Positions 40,921 to 49,928 of a stretch of 64,000 nucleotides of DNA are shown here, piece by piece. The notes under the pieces are model-generated. The model was not told the DNA's origin. It ran no database searches and saw only the letters and a program-made list of their open reading frames with translations. Numbering within the stretch: position 1 is the stretch's first letter; every line of letters starts with the position of its first letter. This DNA comes from Marinobacter oulmenensis (GTDB lineage Bacteria; Pseudomonadota; Gammaproteobacteria; Pseudomonadales; Oleiphilaceae), in NCBI RefSeq assembly GCF_014201735.1, contig NZ_JACHFE010000005.1, forward strand, positions 248,001 to 312,000. The letters run 5' to 3'. Position numbers and translations under genes: made by a program.

Positions 40921-42264
40921 TCAGGTGTCGCGGAACCAGGTCCCCCGGCGTGTGTAGCGGTAGCAAAGCCAACCCATGCTCACCGCCCTGGCCAGCATCA
41001 GGCAGATCAGCGACAGCCACAGGCCGTGGTTGCCCCAGCCGGTACTGAGCCACCACACGGGCAGGAATACGCCCAGGGCGGAAAACAGCATGGTGTTCTG
41101 CATTTCCCGGGTGCGGGTGGCACCGATGAAGACGCCGTCCAGAAGAAAGCCCCAAACGGCAGCGAAAGGCAGCAGCCACAGCCAGGGCAGGTATTGCCAG
41201 GCGGTGGTCCGGACCTCTTCAATGCCGGTGAGCAGGGCGATCAGCCACCGGCCACCCAGGACAAACCCGATGGTCAGCGCCAGTGCCCCCCAGAGGGACC
41301 AGCGCAGGGCACTGCGGAATACCGCGCGGAAACGCGGCCGGCTGCGCTTGCCGACGGCCTCGCCGATCAGTGCCTCGGCGGCATTGGCAAAACCATCCAG
41401 AGCGTTGGAGATCACCAGAAGGAACGTAATCAGCACGGCGTTGGCGGCCAGAATGGTATCGCCCTGTCTGGCTCCCTGGGCGGTAAAGAAGGCCAGAGCC
41501 AGCAGAAGCGCAATGGTGCGCACCATGATGTAGCGGTTTACCTGGAGGATCTTCAGGTAATCGGCCAGCCGGCCCAGCAGTTCGCGGGTCATCCGCTGGC
41601 CCTCGGGCATGCGCCGGAGCACAATGGCCAGGCCGATCAGGGTGGCGCCGTATTCGGCCATCACCGTGGCCATGGCCACACCCCGGCTGTTCCAGCCCAG
41701 TACCGTCACAAAAAAGACATCCAGCAGGATGTTGATGCCGTTGGCGATGATCAGCATGACCATGGGCCCGCGTGGGTACTGGTTGCCGATCAGCCAGCCG
41801 ACCAGAGTGTACTGGCACAGCACGGCGGGCGCGCTCCAGATCCGGATGCCGGCGTATTCCGCCGCCAGTTCCGCTACCGACTCACTCGGATTCATCAGTT
41901 CCAGGCCCAGCCTTATCAGGGGCTGGTGCAGCAGAATCAGCAGCAGGCCAATAACCACCGCCAGTAACAGTGAGCGCACCAGCAGGGCCACCTGGGCGAA
42001 AGCGTCCCGCTGACCCCAGGCCTGGGCAGCGAGGCCTGTGGTGCCCATGCGCATGAAACCGAAGGTCCAGTAAAGAATACTGAACAGGTTGGCGCCCACC
42101 GCCACGGCACCGAGGTATTCCGGGCTTTCAAGGTGGCCGAGGACCGCGGTATCGACCAGGCCGAGCAACGGGACCGTCAGGTTGGTCAGCATCAGGGGCC
42201 AGGCCAGGGCCCACAGGCGCCGGTCAGTGATGCTGATGCGCGGTTTATAAGCTGTATTTCTCAA
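40921..42264 (-). CDS. MATE family efflux transporter (DinF type)
   Basis: 447 aa with 12 predicted helices. The N-terminus (ALAWPLMLTNLTVPLLGLVDTAVLGHL) and GAVAVGANLFSILYW are typical of DinF-like MATE antiporters, which export cations or drugs using Na+ or H+ gradients. The start appears to be a TTG at 42264; no in-frame ATG exists before the first helix and the ribosome-binding site is weak. It is divergent from coxB. Confidence 0.88.
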   Translation of the reverse strand: MRNTAYKPRISITDRRLWALAWPLMLTNLTVPLLGLVDTAVLGHLESPEYLGAVAVGANLFSILYWTFGFMRMGTTGLAAQAWGQRDAFAQVALLVRSLLLAVVIGLLLILLHQPLIRLGLELMNPSESVAELAAEYAGIRIWSAPAVLCQYTLVGWLIGNQYPRGPMVMLIIANGINILLDVFFVTVLGWNSRGVAMATVMAEYGATLIGLAIVLRRMPEGQRMTRELLGRLADYLKILQVNRYIMVRTIALLLALAFFTAQGARQGDTILAANAVLITFLLVISNALDGFANAAEALIGEAVGKRSRPRFRAVFRSALRWSLWGALALTIGFVLGGRWLIALLTGIEEVRTTAWQYLPWLWLLPFAAVWGFLLDGVFIGATRTREMQNTMLFSALGVFLPVWWLSTGWGNHGLWLSLICLMLARAVSMGWLCYRYTRRGTWFRDT

Positions 42265-42451
42265 AATTTTCTGCTTATCCGTATTGGATTTAAGGATTTT
42301 TTAGAAATTTTTTGATCTGTGTCTATACTTCCTAATGATGTATCCGTATGAAGACTTTTTCTCCAGACTCCCGGTGTGGCTCGGAATCCTGGCCAGAAAG
42401 GTCAGACAAAGCCGCAGTAAACCGACAAGAATAACACTACGGAGACACAGT

Positions 42452-43582
42452 ATGCGCGTGCGAGGCAAGCGGCTAACTCCTGTGGTCGCGCTCTTGGGTC
42501 TTTTGTCCCCGGCCATGGCGATGGCGGACTGGACCCTCAATATGTCACCGGGTGTCACCGGCACCAGTAACCAGATCTTCAGCCTTCACATGACCATCCT
42601 CTGGATCTGTGTCGCCATAGGCGTGGTGGTGTTCGGGGTCATGTTCTGGTCGATTCTGGCCCACCGGAAATCCCAGGGCCATAAGCCGGCCAATTTCCAT
42701 GAAAACACCGTGGTGGAAATTCTCTGGACCATTGTGCCGTTTGCCATTCTGGTGGCCATGGCCATTCCGGCCACCGCGACCCTGGTGGAGATGTACGACA
42801 CCACCGATGCCGATCTGGATATCCGGGTAACCGGCTATCAGTGGAAGTGGCAGTACGAGTACGTCGATCAGGAATTTGGCTATTTTTCCAATCTGGCGAC
42901 ACCGGCGGACCAGATCCGCAACCGCCAGAACAAGGGGGAGAACTACCTGTTGGAAGTGGACAACCCGCTGGTCATTCCGGTTGGCCAGAAGGTGCGCTTT
43001 CTGCTGACGTCCAACGATGTTATCCACTCCTGGTGGGTACCGGCGTTCGGGGTCAAGAAAGATGCCATTCCGGGCTTTATCAATGAAGCCTGGGTGAAGG
43101 TGGAGGAACCGGGCACCTACCGGGGCCAGTGTACCGAGCTCTGTGGCAAGAACCACGGTTTTATGCCGGTGGTGGTGGAGGCCGTGCCCCAGGACGAATA
43201 CGACACCTGGGTGGCCGACCAGAAAGCGGCAGCCGAGAAGGAACGGGAGCTGACCCAGAAAGACTGGACCATGGAAGAGCTGATGGCCCGGGGTGAACAG
43301 ACCTACCAGACCACCTGTGCGTCCTGTCACCAGCCTGACGGCAGTGGTTCGCCCCCGGCGTTCCCGGCGCTCAAGGGCAGTGCGATTGCCACCGGCGATG
43401 TTCAGGGGCATCTGGATATAGTGGTCAACGGCAAGTCGGGTACTGCCATGCAGGCGTTCGGCAGCCAGCTGAGCGAAGTGGACCTTGCAGCAGTGGTGAC
43501 CTTCGAGCGTAACGCCTGGGGCAATAACACCGGGGATATGGTCACGCCCAAGCAGGTGCTGGACTTCAAGAACCAGCAGTAA
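42452..43582 (+). CDS. coxB: Cytochrome c oxidase subunit II with C-terminal cytochrome c domain
   Basis: 376 aa. It receives electrons at the Cu(A) centre of aa3 oxidase. A signal peptide (MRVRGKRLTPVVALLGLLSPAMAMA), two membrane helices and a cupredoxin domain with CTELCGKNHGFM (Cu(A) ligands) are followed by a cytochrome c domain with CASCH. The ATG at 42452 has ACGGAG at good spacing; an upstream frame to 42335 is not conserved. First gene of the oxidase operon, transcribed divergently from the MATE gene; TATACT at 42324 is a possible -10. Confidence 0.96.
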   Translation: MRVRGKRLTPVVALLGLLSPAMAMADWTLNMSPGVTGTSNQIFSLHMTILWICVAIGVVVFGVMFWSILAHRKSQGHKPANFHENTVVEILWTIVPFAILVAMAIPATATLVEMYDTTDADLDIRVTGYQWKWQYEYVDQEFGYFSNLATPADQIRNRQNKGENYLLEVDNPLVIPVGQKVRFLLTSNDVIHSWWVPAFGVKKDAIPGFINEAWVKVEEPGTYRGQCTELCGKNHGFMPVVVEAVPQDEYDTWVADQKAAAEKERELTQKDWTMEELMARGEQTYQTTCASCHQPDGSGSPPAFPALKGSAIATGDVQGHLDIVVNGKSGTAMQAFGSQLSEVDLAAVVTFERNAWGNNTGDMVTPKQVLDFKNQQ

Positions 43583-43640
43583 CGGGACAACAATAATCAA
43601 TGAACGCCAGCCGCACTGAACGGCGGTAACGGGGGGTTTC

Positions 43641-45224
43641 ATGAGCGCGGTTGCAGATACCCACACCCAGGAACATCACCATGGTCCGGCCAGGGGCATC
43701 AGCCGCTGGTTGCTGACCACGAACCACAAGGACATCGGGACCATGTACCTGGTGTTCAGCTTTGCCATGTTCCTTCTTGGCGGCAGCATGGCCATGGTGA
43801 TCCGGGCGGAGCTGTTCCAGCCCGGCCTGCAGATTGTCGAGCCGGAATTCTTCAACCAGATGACCACCATGCACGGGTTGATCATGGTGTTTGGCGCGGT
43901 CATGCCGGCCTTCGTGGGACTGGCCAACTGGATGCTGCCGCTGATGATCGGCGCGCCAGACATGGCGTTGCCGCGTATGAACAACTGGAGCTTCTGGCTG
44001 CTGCCCTGTGCCTTTCTGATTCTGGTCTCCACCCTGTTCATGCAGGGCGGTGCGCCCAATTTCGGCTGGACCTTCTACGCGCCCCTGTCCACCACCTACG
44101 GGCCGCCGAGTACCACCTTCTTTATCTTTGCCATCCACATCATGGGGGTGTCATCGATCATGGGCGCCATCAACGTGATCGCCACCATCCTGAACCTGCG
44201 GGCCCCAGGCATGACCCTGATGAAAATGCCCCTGTTCGTCTGGACCTGGCTGATCACCGCGTTTTTGCTGATTGCCGTCATGCCGGTGCTGGCGGGCGTG
44301 GTCACCATGATGCTGATGGACATCAACTTCGGTACCAGTTTCTTTGATGCCTCCGGCGGCGGCGACCCGGTGCTGTTCCAGCATGTGTTCTGGTTCTTCG
44401 GGCACCCCGAGGTCTATATCATGATCCTGCCGGCATTCGGGGCCATCTCCCACATTGTGTCGGCCTTCTCCCGAAAATCGCTGTTCGGCTACTCGTCCAT
44501 GGTGTATGCCGTCGGGGCCATCGCGCTGCTCTCGTTCATCGTCTGGGCCCACCACATGTTCACCGTCGGGGTGCCGCTGGCCGGCCAGCTGTTCTTCATG
44601 TACGCGACCTTGCTGATTGCTGTGCCCACCGGGGTTAAAGTGTTCAACTGGGTGACCACCATGTTCCGGGGCTCGCTGAGTTTCGAGGCTCCCATGCTGT
44701 TCGCGGTGGCCTTTATCGTGCTATTCACCATCGGCGGTTTTTCCGGCCTGATGCTGGCCATCGCCCCGGCCGACTTCCAGTACCATGACACCTATTTCGT
44801 GGTGGCCCACTTCCATTACGTGCTGGTGCCGGGTGCCATCTTCGGCATTTTTGCCGCCGCCTATTTCTGGCTGCCCAAGTGGACCGGGCACATGTACGAC
44901 GAGACCCTGGCCAAGACCCATTTCTGGATGTCGTTTGTGGGCATGAACCTGGCGTTCTTCCCGATGCACTTCCTGGGCCTGGCGGGGATGCCGCGCCGGA
45001 TTCCGGATTACGCGTTGCAGTTTGCTGACTTCAATATGGTGTCCAGCATCGGTGCCTTCATGTTCGGCGCCACGCAGTTGCTGTTCCTGTTTATCGTTGT
45101 GAAGTGTGTTCGGGGTGGTGAGAAAGCACCGGCCAAACCCTGGGATGGTGCAGAGGGTCTGGAGTGGACCCTGCCGTCACCGGCGCCCTACCACACCTTT
45201 GAGACGCCGCCGGAAATTAAATAA
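43641..45224 (+). CDS. coxA: Cytochrome c oxidase subunit I
   Basis: 527 aa, 12 helices. Catalytic subunit carrying haem a and the haem a3-Cu(B) site. WFFGHPEVYI supplies the Cu(B) His and the cross-linked Tyr, VWAHHMFTVG the other Cu(B) His pair, and HDTYFVVAHFHYVL the haem ligands. TTMHGLIMVFGAVMP contains the low-spin haem His. It is followed by coxC after 52 bp; the cox11 gene that often sits here is missing. Confidence 0.98.
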   Translation: MSAVADTHTQEHHHGPARGISRWLLTTNHKDIGTMYLVFSFAMFLLGGSMAMVIRAELFQPGLQIVEPEFFNQMTTMHGLIMVFGAVMPAFVGLANWMLPLMIGAPDMALPRMNNWSFWLLPCAFLILVSTLFMQGGAPNFGWTFYAPLSTTYGPPSTTFFIFAIHIMGVSSIMGAINVIATILNLRAPGMTLMKMPLFVWTWLITAFLLIAVMPVLAGVVTMMLMDINFGTSFFDASGGGDPVLFQHVFWFFGHPEVYIMILPAFGAISHIVSAFSRKSLFGYSSMVYAVGAIALLSFIVWAHHMFTVGVPLAGQLFFMYATLLIAVPTGVKVFNWVTTMFRGSLSFEAPMLFAVAFIVLFTIGGFSGLMLAIAPADFQYHDTYFVVAHFHYVLVPGAIFGIFAAAYFWLPKWTGHMYDETLAKTHFWMSFVGMNLAFFPMHFLGLAGMPRRIPDYALQFADFNMVSSIGAFMFGATQLLFLFIVVKCVRGGEKAPAKPWDGAEGLEWTLPSPAPYHTFETPPEIK

Positions 45225-45276
45225 CAACCGGCAGATCGGGTGACAACCAACAACGGCCAAGCCATCGGAGGCTGTT

Positions 45277-46164
45277 ATGGCGGATAACCAGAGCTATTAC
45301 GTTCCGGAGCAGAGCAAATGGCCAATCGTTGCCACGGTTGGCCTGGGCGTCACCCTCTACGGGGTGGCGTCGATCCTGGTGAATGGCAACCAGGGTGAGA
45401 GCACCACAGCGTCCTGGGTGATGTTCTTTGTCGGCGCGCTGATCATGGCGTACATGCTGTTTGGCTGGTTTGGCAGTGTCATCCGGGAAGGCCGGGCGGG
45501 CCTGTACAGTGATCAGATGGACCGGTCGTTCCGGTGGGGCATGGGCTGGTTCATCTTCTCGGAAGTGATGTTCTTCGCCGCCTTCTTCGGTGCTCTGTTC
45601 TATGTTCGGATGTTTGCCGTGCCCTGGCTGGGTGGCGAAGGGGACAGGGGCTCATCGTCCATGCTGTGGGAAGGTTTCAATGCCACCTGGCCGTTGATCC
45701 AGAACCCCGATCCGGAGGCGTTTCCGGGGCCCAGCGAGGTGGTCGGCCCCTGGGGGCTGCCCCTGATCAATACCATCCTGCTGGTGTCGTCGTCTTTCAC
45801 CATCACGGTTGCCCACCATGCGCTCAAGGCGGACAACCGGCAGAAACTCAAGCTCTGGCTGGGGCTGACCATTGCGCTGGGGCTGGCTTTTCTGGTGCTG
45901 CAGGCGGAAGAGTATGTGCACGCTTACCAGGAGCTGCAACTGACACTGGATTCCGGGATCTACGGCAGTACCTTTTTTATGCTGACCGGCTTCCATGGCG
46001 CCCACGTGACCCTGGGCACGCTGATGCTGATTATCATGCTGGTGCGGATCTTCAAGGGGCATTTCACCGCCGACAGTCATTTCGGCTTTGAAGCCGCGGC
46101 CTGGTACTGGCACTTCGTCGATGTGGTCTGGCTGGGCCTGTTTGTGTTTGTGTACATCCTCTGA
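45277..46164 (+). CDS. coxC: Cytochrome c oxidase subunit III
   Basis: 295 aa, seven predicted helices. FSEVMFFAAFFGALFYVR, FMLTGFHGAHVTLGTLML and AWYWHFVDVVWLGLFVFVYIL are the family signatures. Subunit III stabilises turnover of the oxidase. A GGAGG site precedes the ATG. It is the last structural gene of the operon. Confidence 0.97.
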   Translation: MADNQSYYVPEQSKWPIVATVGLGVTLYGVASILVNGNQGESTTASWVMFFVGALIMAYMLFGWFGSVIREGRAGLYSDQMDRSFRWGMGWFIFSEVMFFAAFFGALFYVRMFAVPWLGGEGDRGSSSMLWEGFNATWPLIQNPDPEAFPGPSEVVGPWGLPLINTILLVSSSFTITVAHHALKADNRQKLKLWLGLTIALGLAFLVLQAEEYVHAYQELQLTLDSGIYGSTFFMLTGFHGAHVTLGTLMLIIMLVRIFKGHFTADSHFGFEAAAWYWHFVDVVWLGLFVFVYIL

Positions 46165-46180
46165 CGGGCGGAACCCGTCA
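46162..46180. terminator. Hairpin formed by the two convergent stop codons
   Basis: TGACGGG-CGGAA-CCCGTCA. The stop codon of coxC begins the stem and the stop of the convergent DUF2909 gene ends it. It could act as a weak bidirectional terminator; no U-run. Confidence 0.45.
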
Positions 46181-46381
46181 GGGGGTGGGATTGAGCGACA
46201 GGTCGCCGGTCCAGAGCGCAACCAGTATCAGCACCAGGAGCAGTACGCTCAGGCCCACCCGGACAGCGAGGGAGTTGACTACCCGGCGGGTCTTGCCGCC
46301 ATCCTTCACCAGGAAGAACAGACCGCTGAAAAGACTTATGACCACGGCCAGCAGTAACAGCACGATGATGATTTTCAGCAT
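46178..46381 (-). CDS. Twin-transmembrane protein, DUF2909 family
   Basis: 67 aa with two helices (MLKIIIVLLLLAVVISLFSGL and VGLSVLLLVLILVALW). It begins with ATG at 46381, inside a longer open frame. Proteins of this family sit in oxidase clusters of many gammaproteobacteria, opposite to the surrounding genes as here, and are thought to aid oxidase assembly; the function is unproven. Confidence 0.85.
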   Translation of the reverse strand: MLKIIIVLLLLAVVISLFSGLFFLVKDGGKTRRVVNSLAVRVGLSVLLLVLILVALWTGDLSLNPTP

Positions 46382-46448
46382 GTCAGGCCCCGTTGCCGGT
46401 TGTCGGATTGATGCACCCACTATAGCAAAGCTGGCACGGGCCTGATTG

Positions 46449-47168
46449 ATGGCGGGGTACTGGCGGTTTGACTGGCGGCTGCTGCTGTTTTCGGGACTGC
46501 TGTTTCCATTGCTGGTCGGACTGGGTATCTGGCAGCTCGGTCGGGCGCATGAGAAAGAGGCCCTGTTGGCGGCCTGGAAGGAACCGGCCAACGACTGGCC
46601 CTGGGCTGAGGTGGCCAACAATCCGTGGAAAGTGGGGCAGCCGGTGACTGTGACCGGCCGATACGTTGGGCCCTCCTGGCTGCTGGACAATCGAACCCGG
46701 GATGGCCGGGCCGGTTACGAGGTGCTGACGCTGTTCCAGCCGGAGTCTGGCCCGGTGGTACTGATTAATCGGGGCTGGCTGGCGGCACCCAGAAGCCGGG
46801 ACCAGCTGCCCGGGTTTTCGACACCGCAGGGCCGATTGACCCTCAGCGGCAGGCTTGATGATTATCCAGAGCCTCCGGTGCTGGCGCAGACGCCCGCCCC
46901 GGAGAGTGGCTGGCCCCGCCGGGTACAGGCGCTGCCCAGAAAAGCGGTGGCCCGGCAGGTTGCCGCCCCGGCCCCGATGGCCGTACAACTGGCAGACAGC
47001 GAGCAGCCGGGCGCGTTCCGGGCGGACCGCCAGCCTGACATCATGGGCCCGGGCACACACTATGGCTATGCTGCTCAATGGTTTGCGATGGCCGTGGCGC
47101 TGACTACATTGACGGTAGTGGCAAGTTACCGAAGAACAGGAGCCGATAATGACAATGATAACGGCTGA
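46449..47168 (+). CDS. SURF1 family oxidase assembly protein
   Basis: 239 aa. SURF1 helps insert haem a into subunit I. A helix near each end (LLFSGLLFPLLVGLGIWQLGR; YGYAAQWFAMAVALTTLTVV) flanks a periplasmic domain with GRYVGPSWLLDNRTRDGRAGYEV and LINRGWLAAP. The ATG at 46449 follows an in-frame TTG at 46446. It overlaps the next gene by 20 bp. Confidence 0.93.
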   Translation: MAGYWRFDWRLLLFSGLLFPLLVGLGIWQLGRAHEKEALLAAWKEPANDWPWAEVANNPWKVGQPVTVTGRYVGPSWLLDNRTRDGRAGYEVLTLFQPESGPVVLINRGWLAAPRSRDQLPGFSTPQGRLTLSGRLDDYPEPPVLAQTPAPESGWPRRVQALPRKAVARQVAAPAPMAVQLADSEQPGAFRADRQPDIMGPGTHYGYAAQWFAMAVALTTLTVVASYRRTGADNDNDNG

Positions 47169-47790
47169 TTCCGTGTCTGGATCTGACGGACCCACCCCGG
47201 CCCAGGTGCGCCGGGGCCGGCGCACCGCATTGCTGCTGTTCGCCGTGGGTTTCGGCCCGATGATTCTGGCCACGGTGATGTACTACACCGGCTGGCTCAA
47301 TCCCGCCGGGCATACCAACGAAGGGGTGCTGATCAAGCCGGTGGTGCCGGTCCAGGAACTTCACCTGATGGGCGCCGACGGCCAGCCCCTGGCTGATCGC
47401 TTCGGCCCCGGCGCCGCGGATCCCCAATGGCAGATGATCGTGGTGGCTGGTGCCTGTGGTGAGGGGTGTGAGCAACTGCTGTTCCGTACCCGCCAGGTGA
47501 ACATCGCGCTGGGCAAGAATGCCCCGAGGGTCTCCCGTGCGGCCTACCTGGAGTCTGTGCCAGCGACGCTGGAAAGCCGGTGGGGTAGCGACTATGGCCG
47601 GATGGAGCGCCTCCAGCCGTTGCCGGAAACCCGCCCCGCCTGGCCCGAGGGCGTCGGACCGGAGCAGGCGCCCGGCATCCTGGTGGTGGACCCCATGGGC
47701 AATGTCATGATGCGTTACGACAGCCGTCATACCGGCAAACAGATGCTGGAGGATCTCAAGCATCTGCTGAAACTTTCCCAGGTGGGGTGA
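47149..47790 (+). CDS. Membrane-anchored Sco-like thioredoxin-fold protein
   Basis: 213 aa. One N-terminal helix (about 26-46) anchors a periplasmic domain in which GACGEGCEQLLF gives a CxxxC pair and ILVVDPMGNVMMRYD resembles the late beta-strand of Sco/thioredoxin proteins. I see no clear equivalent of the third copper ligand His of Sco. Such proteins commonly lie between SURF1 and ctaA. A role in copper or disulfide chemistry during oxidase assembly is inferred. Confidence 0.82.
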   Translation: MTMITADSVSGSDGPTPAQVRRGRRTALLLFAVGFGPMILATVMYYTGWLNPAGHTNEGVLIKPVVPVQELHLMGADGQPLADRFGPGAADPQWQMIVVAGACGEGCEQLLFRTRQVNIALGKNAPRVSRAAYLESVPATLESRWGSDYGRMERLQPLPETRPAWPEGVGPEQAPGILVVDPMGNVMMRYDSRHTGKQMLEDLKHLLKLSQVG

Positions 47791-47791
47791 A

Positions 47792-48886
47792 ATGCAGCAC
47801 GACGGGGACGAGCAGCGAATCAATCGCCTGATGGCCCGATGGGCCACGCTGGCCTGCGGGCTGGCGGTGGTGGTGATCATGCTCGGTGCCTGGACCCGCC
47901 TTGTTCACGCGGGGCTGGGCTGCCCCGACTGGCCGGGCTGCTACGGGTTTCTCACCGTACCCGGTGACGAGGCCCGGATTGCCATTGCCAACGCACGCTT
48001 CCCGGAATCCCCGGTGGACGTAGCCAAAGGCTGGCCGGAGATGATCCATCGCTACGCCGCCGGCACCCTGGGGTTGCTGGTGTTTGGCCTGGCACTGACG
48101 GCGGTGCGTCATCGTCGCAAAGGGGTGCCGGTTCGCCTTCCTCTGTTCATCGCCGGGTTCGTGGTGCTGCAGGCGGCCTTCGGTATGTGGACGGTCACCC
48201 TGAAGCTCTGGCCCCAGGTGGTGGCCCTGCATCTGCTTGGCGGGTTCACCACTCTGACCCTGCTGGTATTGCTGACCTTGCGGTTGCGCAAGCGTGCCCG
48301 TGGCGAGTCATTACCGGCGGGGCCGTCGATGCTGTCGGGTTTCCGGCCCTGGTTGTACGGTGGGCTGCTACTGGTGGTGCTGCAAATTGCCCTGGGGGCC
48401 TGGACGGCGGCCAACTATGCGGCCGTGGCCTGTACCGATCTGCCCACCTGTCAGGGCCAGTGGTGGCCGGAGGACATGGATTTCCGGCACGGTTTCGATA
48501 TTACCCAGCATGTGGGCCCCAATTATCTGGGCGGGCAGTTGAAGGCCGATGGGCGGGTGGCCATCCATGTGACCCACCGGGTCGGCGCCCTGGTGGTTCT
48601 GGGGTATCTCGGGACCTTGCTGTTGATGCTCTGGCGTCGCAGGGCTGATAACGGGCTGGAGCGGCCCATCCAGCTGGTTGCCCTGGCGCTGGCCGCGCAG
48701 GTGGCTCTGGGGCTGGCCAACGTTTTACTGCATATTCCGCTGCCGGTGGCGGTGGCCCACAACGCCATGGGCGCCGGGCTGCTGCTTTCGGTTGTGTATC
48801 TGGTCTGGCGTCATCACCAGCTGCTGGCGCCCCGGCCACTGGCGAACACTGACAGAACACCCATTCAACGGGAGGTAACGGCATGA
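47792..48886 (+). CDS. ctaA: Haem A synthase (COX15/CtaA)
   Basis: 364 aa, eight helices in two pseudo-repeats. It oxidises haem O to haem A. GAWTRLVHAGLGCPDWPGCYG and GAWTAANYAAVACTDLPTC each carry a Cys pair, and IHRYAAGTLG and HVTHRVGALVVLG carry haem-binding His. It overlaps ctaB by 4 bp, so the two enzymes of haem A synthesis are coupled. Confidence 0.97.
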   Translation: MQHDGDEQRINRLMARWATLACGLAVVVIMLGAWTRLVHAGLGCPDWPGCYGFLTVPGDEARIAIANARFPESPVDVAKGWPEMIHRYAAGTLGLLVFGLALTAVRHRRKGVPVRLPLFIAGFVVLQAAFGMWTVTLKLWPQVVALHLLGGFTTLTLLVLLTLRLRKRARGESLPAGPSMLSGFRPWLYGGLLLVVLQIALGAWTAANYAAVACTDLPTCQGQWWPEDMDFRHGFDITQHVGPNYLGGQLKADGRVAIHVTHRVGALVVLGYLGTLLLMLWRRRADNGLERPIQLVALALAAQVALGLANVLLHIPLPVAVAHNAMGAGLLLSVVYLVWRHHQLLAPRPLANTDRTPIQREVTA

Positions 48887-49791
48887 GTGAACAAGCCAAA
48901 GCACTGGCGGTTCAGACTCCCCGGCGGGCCATTTCCTGGCATGATTTTCTGGAACTGACCAAGCCCAAGGTGGTGGCCCTGATGATCCTGACGTCGGTCA
49001 TCGGCATGCTGCTGGCCGCGCCCGGAGTGCCCGGCTGGGATGTGCTGCTGTTCGGCAACCTGGGGATTGCCCTGCTGGCTGGCTCCGCTGCGGTGGTCAA
49101 TCATGTGGTGGACCAGAAGATCGATACGGTGATGGCCCGGACCCGCCGCCGCCCGGTGGCCACAGGCCGGATTGCGGCCTTCGATGCCATTCTCTTCGCC
49201 ACGGTGCTGGCCTGCGCCGGGATGGCGATCCTGATCACGCTGATCAATCCGCTGACGGCCTGGCTGACCCTGGCCTCACTGGTGGGCTATGCGGGCATCT
49301 ACACCCTGTTTCTGAAGCGGGCCACACCCCAGAACATCACCATTGGCGGGCTGGCCGGTGCCATGCCGCCGCTGCTGGGCTGGACGGCGGTTACCGGTCA
49401 GGTTGAGGGGCATGCGCTGCTGCTGGTGCTGATCATCTTTGCCTGGACGCCGCCGCATTTCTGGGCGCTGGCGATCCATCGCAAGGAGGAGTACGCCAAG
49501 GCGGGAATTCCCATGCTGCCGGTGACTCATGGCAACCGTTACACCGAACTCCATATCTTGCTCTATACCCTGATGCTGCTGGCGGCGAGCCTGCTACCTT
49601 TTGTCACGGGCATGTCCGGCGGTATTTATCTGGTTGGCGCCACAGCCCTTGGCCTGCGCTTTCTGCAGTACGCTGTCCGGTTGTTGCGGGGCGATGACCG
49701 CCGGGTGGCGCTGAAGACCTTCAAGTATTCCATCACTTATCTCATGGCGCTGTTTGTGGTACTCCTTGTGGACCATTTTGTGTTCTTCTGA
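48883..49791 (+). CDS. ctaB: Protoheme IX farnesyltransferase (haem O synthase)
   Basis: 302 aa UbiA-family membrane prenyltransferase. NHVVDQKIDTVMARTRRRP is the first Asp-rich substrate motif and YTLFLKRATPQNITIGG a second conserved stretch. It makes haem O for CtaA. It is followed by a 137-bp gap with a long hairpin before the sco gene. Confidence 0.97.
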   Translation: MSEQAKALAVQTPRRAISWHDFLELTKPKVVALMILTSVIGMLLAAPGVPGWDVLLFGNLGIALLAGSAAVVNHVVDQKIDTVMARTRRRPVATGRIAAFDAILFATVLACAGMAILITLINPLTAWLTLASLVGYAGIYTLFLKRATPQNITIGGLAGAMPPLLGWTAVTGQVEGHALLLVLIIFAWTPPHFWALAIHRKEEYAKAGIPMLPVTHGNRYTELHILLYTLMLLAASLLPFVTGMSGGIYLVGATALGLRFLQYAVRLLRGDDRRVALKTFKYSITYLMALFVVLLVDHFVFF

Positions 49792-49811
49792 ACCCCGAAT
49801 AACGGGGTGCC

Positions 49812-49903
49812 GGGAGGCCATGGGTGATCTTTTCTTACGGAAAAAGCAACTCGCTTTGCTCAGACATCCTTTTTCCTCCAGAAAAGACCACCCATACCCT
49901 CCC
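49812..49903. repeat. Long imperfect hairpin between ctaB and sco
   Basis: The arms 49820-49846 and 49869-49895 pair at 23 of 27 positions (left arm starts ATGGGTGATCTTTTC). The stem extends outwards through GGGAGG (49812-49817) and CCTCCC (49898-49903) after a 2-nt mismatch. The loop is 22 nt. It is non-coding and may be a decayed palindromic element, a processing site or a terminator. A small stem CCCCG-AATAA-CGGGG precedes it at 49793-49807. Confidence 0.55.
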
Positions 49904-49928
49904 TGGTTCATACAAGGATTCCGGAGTC

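Noticed and set aside
40876..41967. 363-aa open frame opposite the MATE gene
   Set aside because: Composition (Gly/Gln/His/Pro) is that of an antisense frame; the minus strand has 12 clear membrane helices.
42301..42329. Strong sigma-70 promoter for the cox operon
   Set aside because: TATACT is a fair -10 but the matching -35 (TTAGAA) has only 3 of 6 bases; mentioned only as a possibility under coxB.
45225..45276. Possible small or decayed cox11 between coxA and coxC
   Set aside because: Only 52 bp, with no residual similarity visible.
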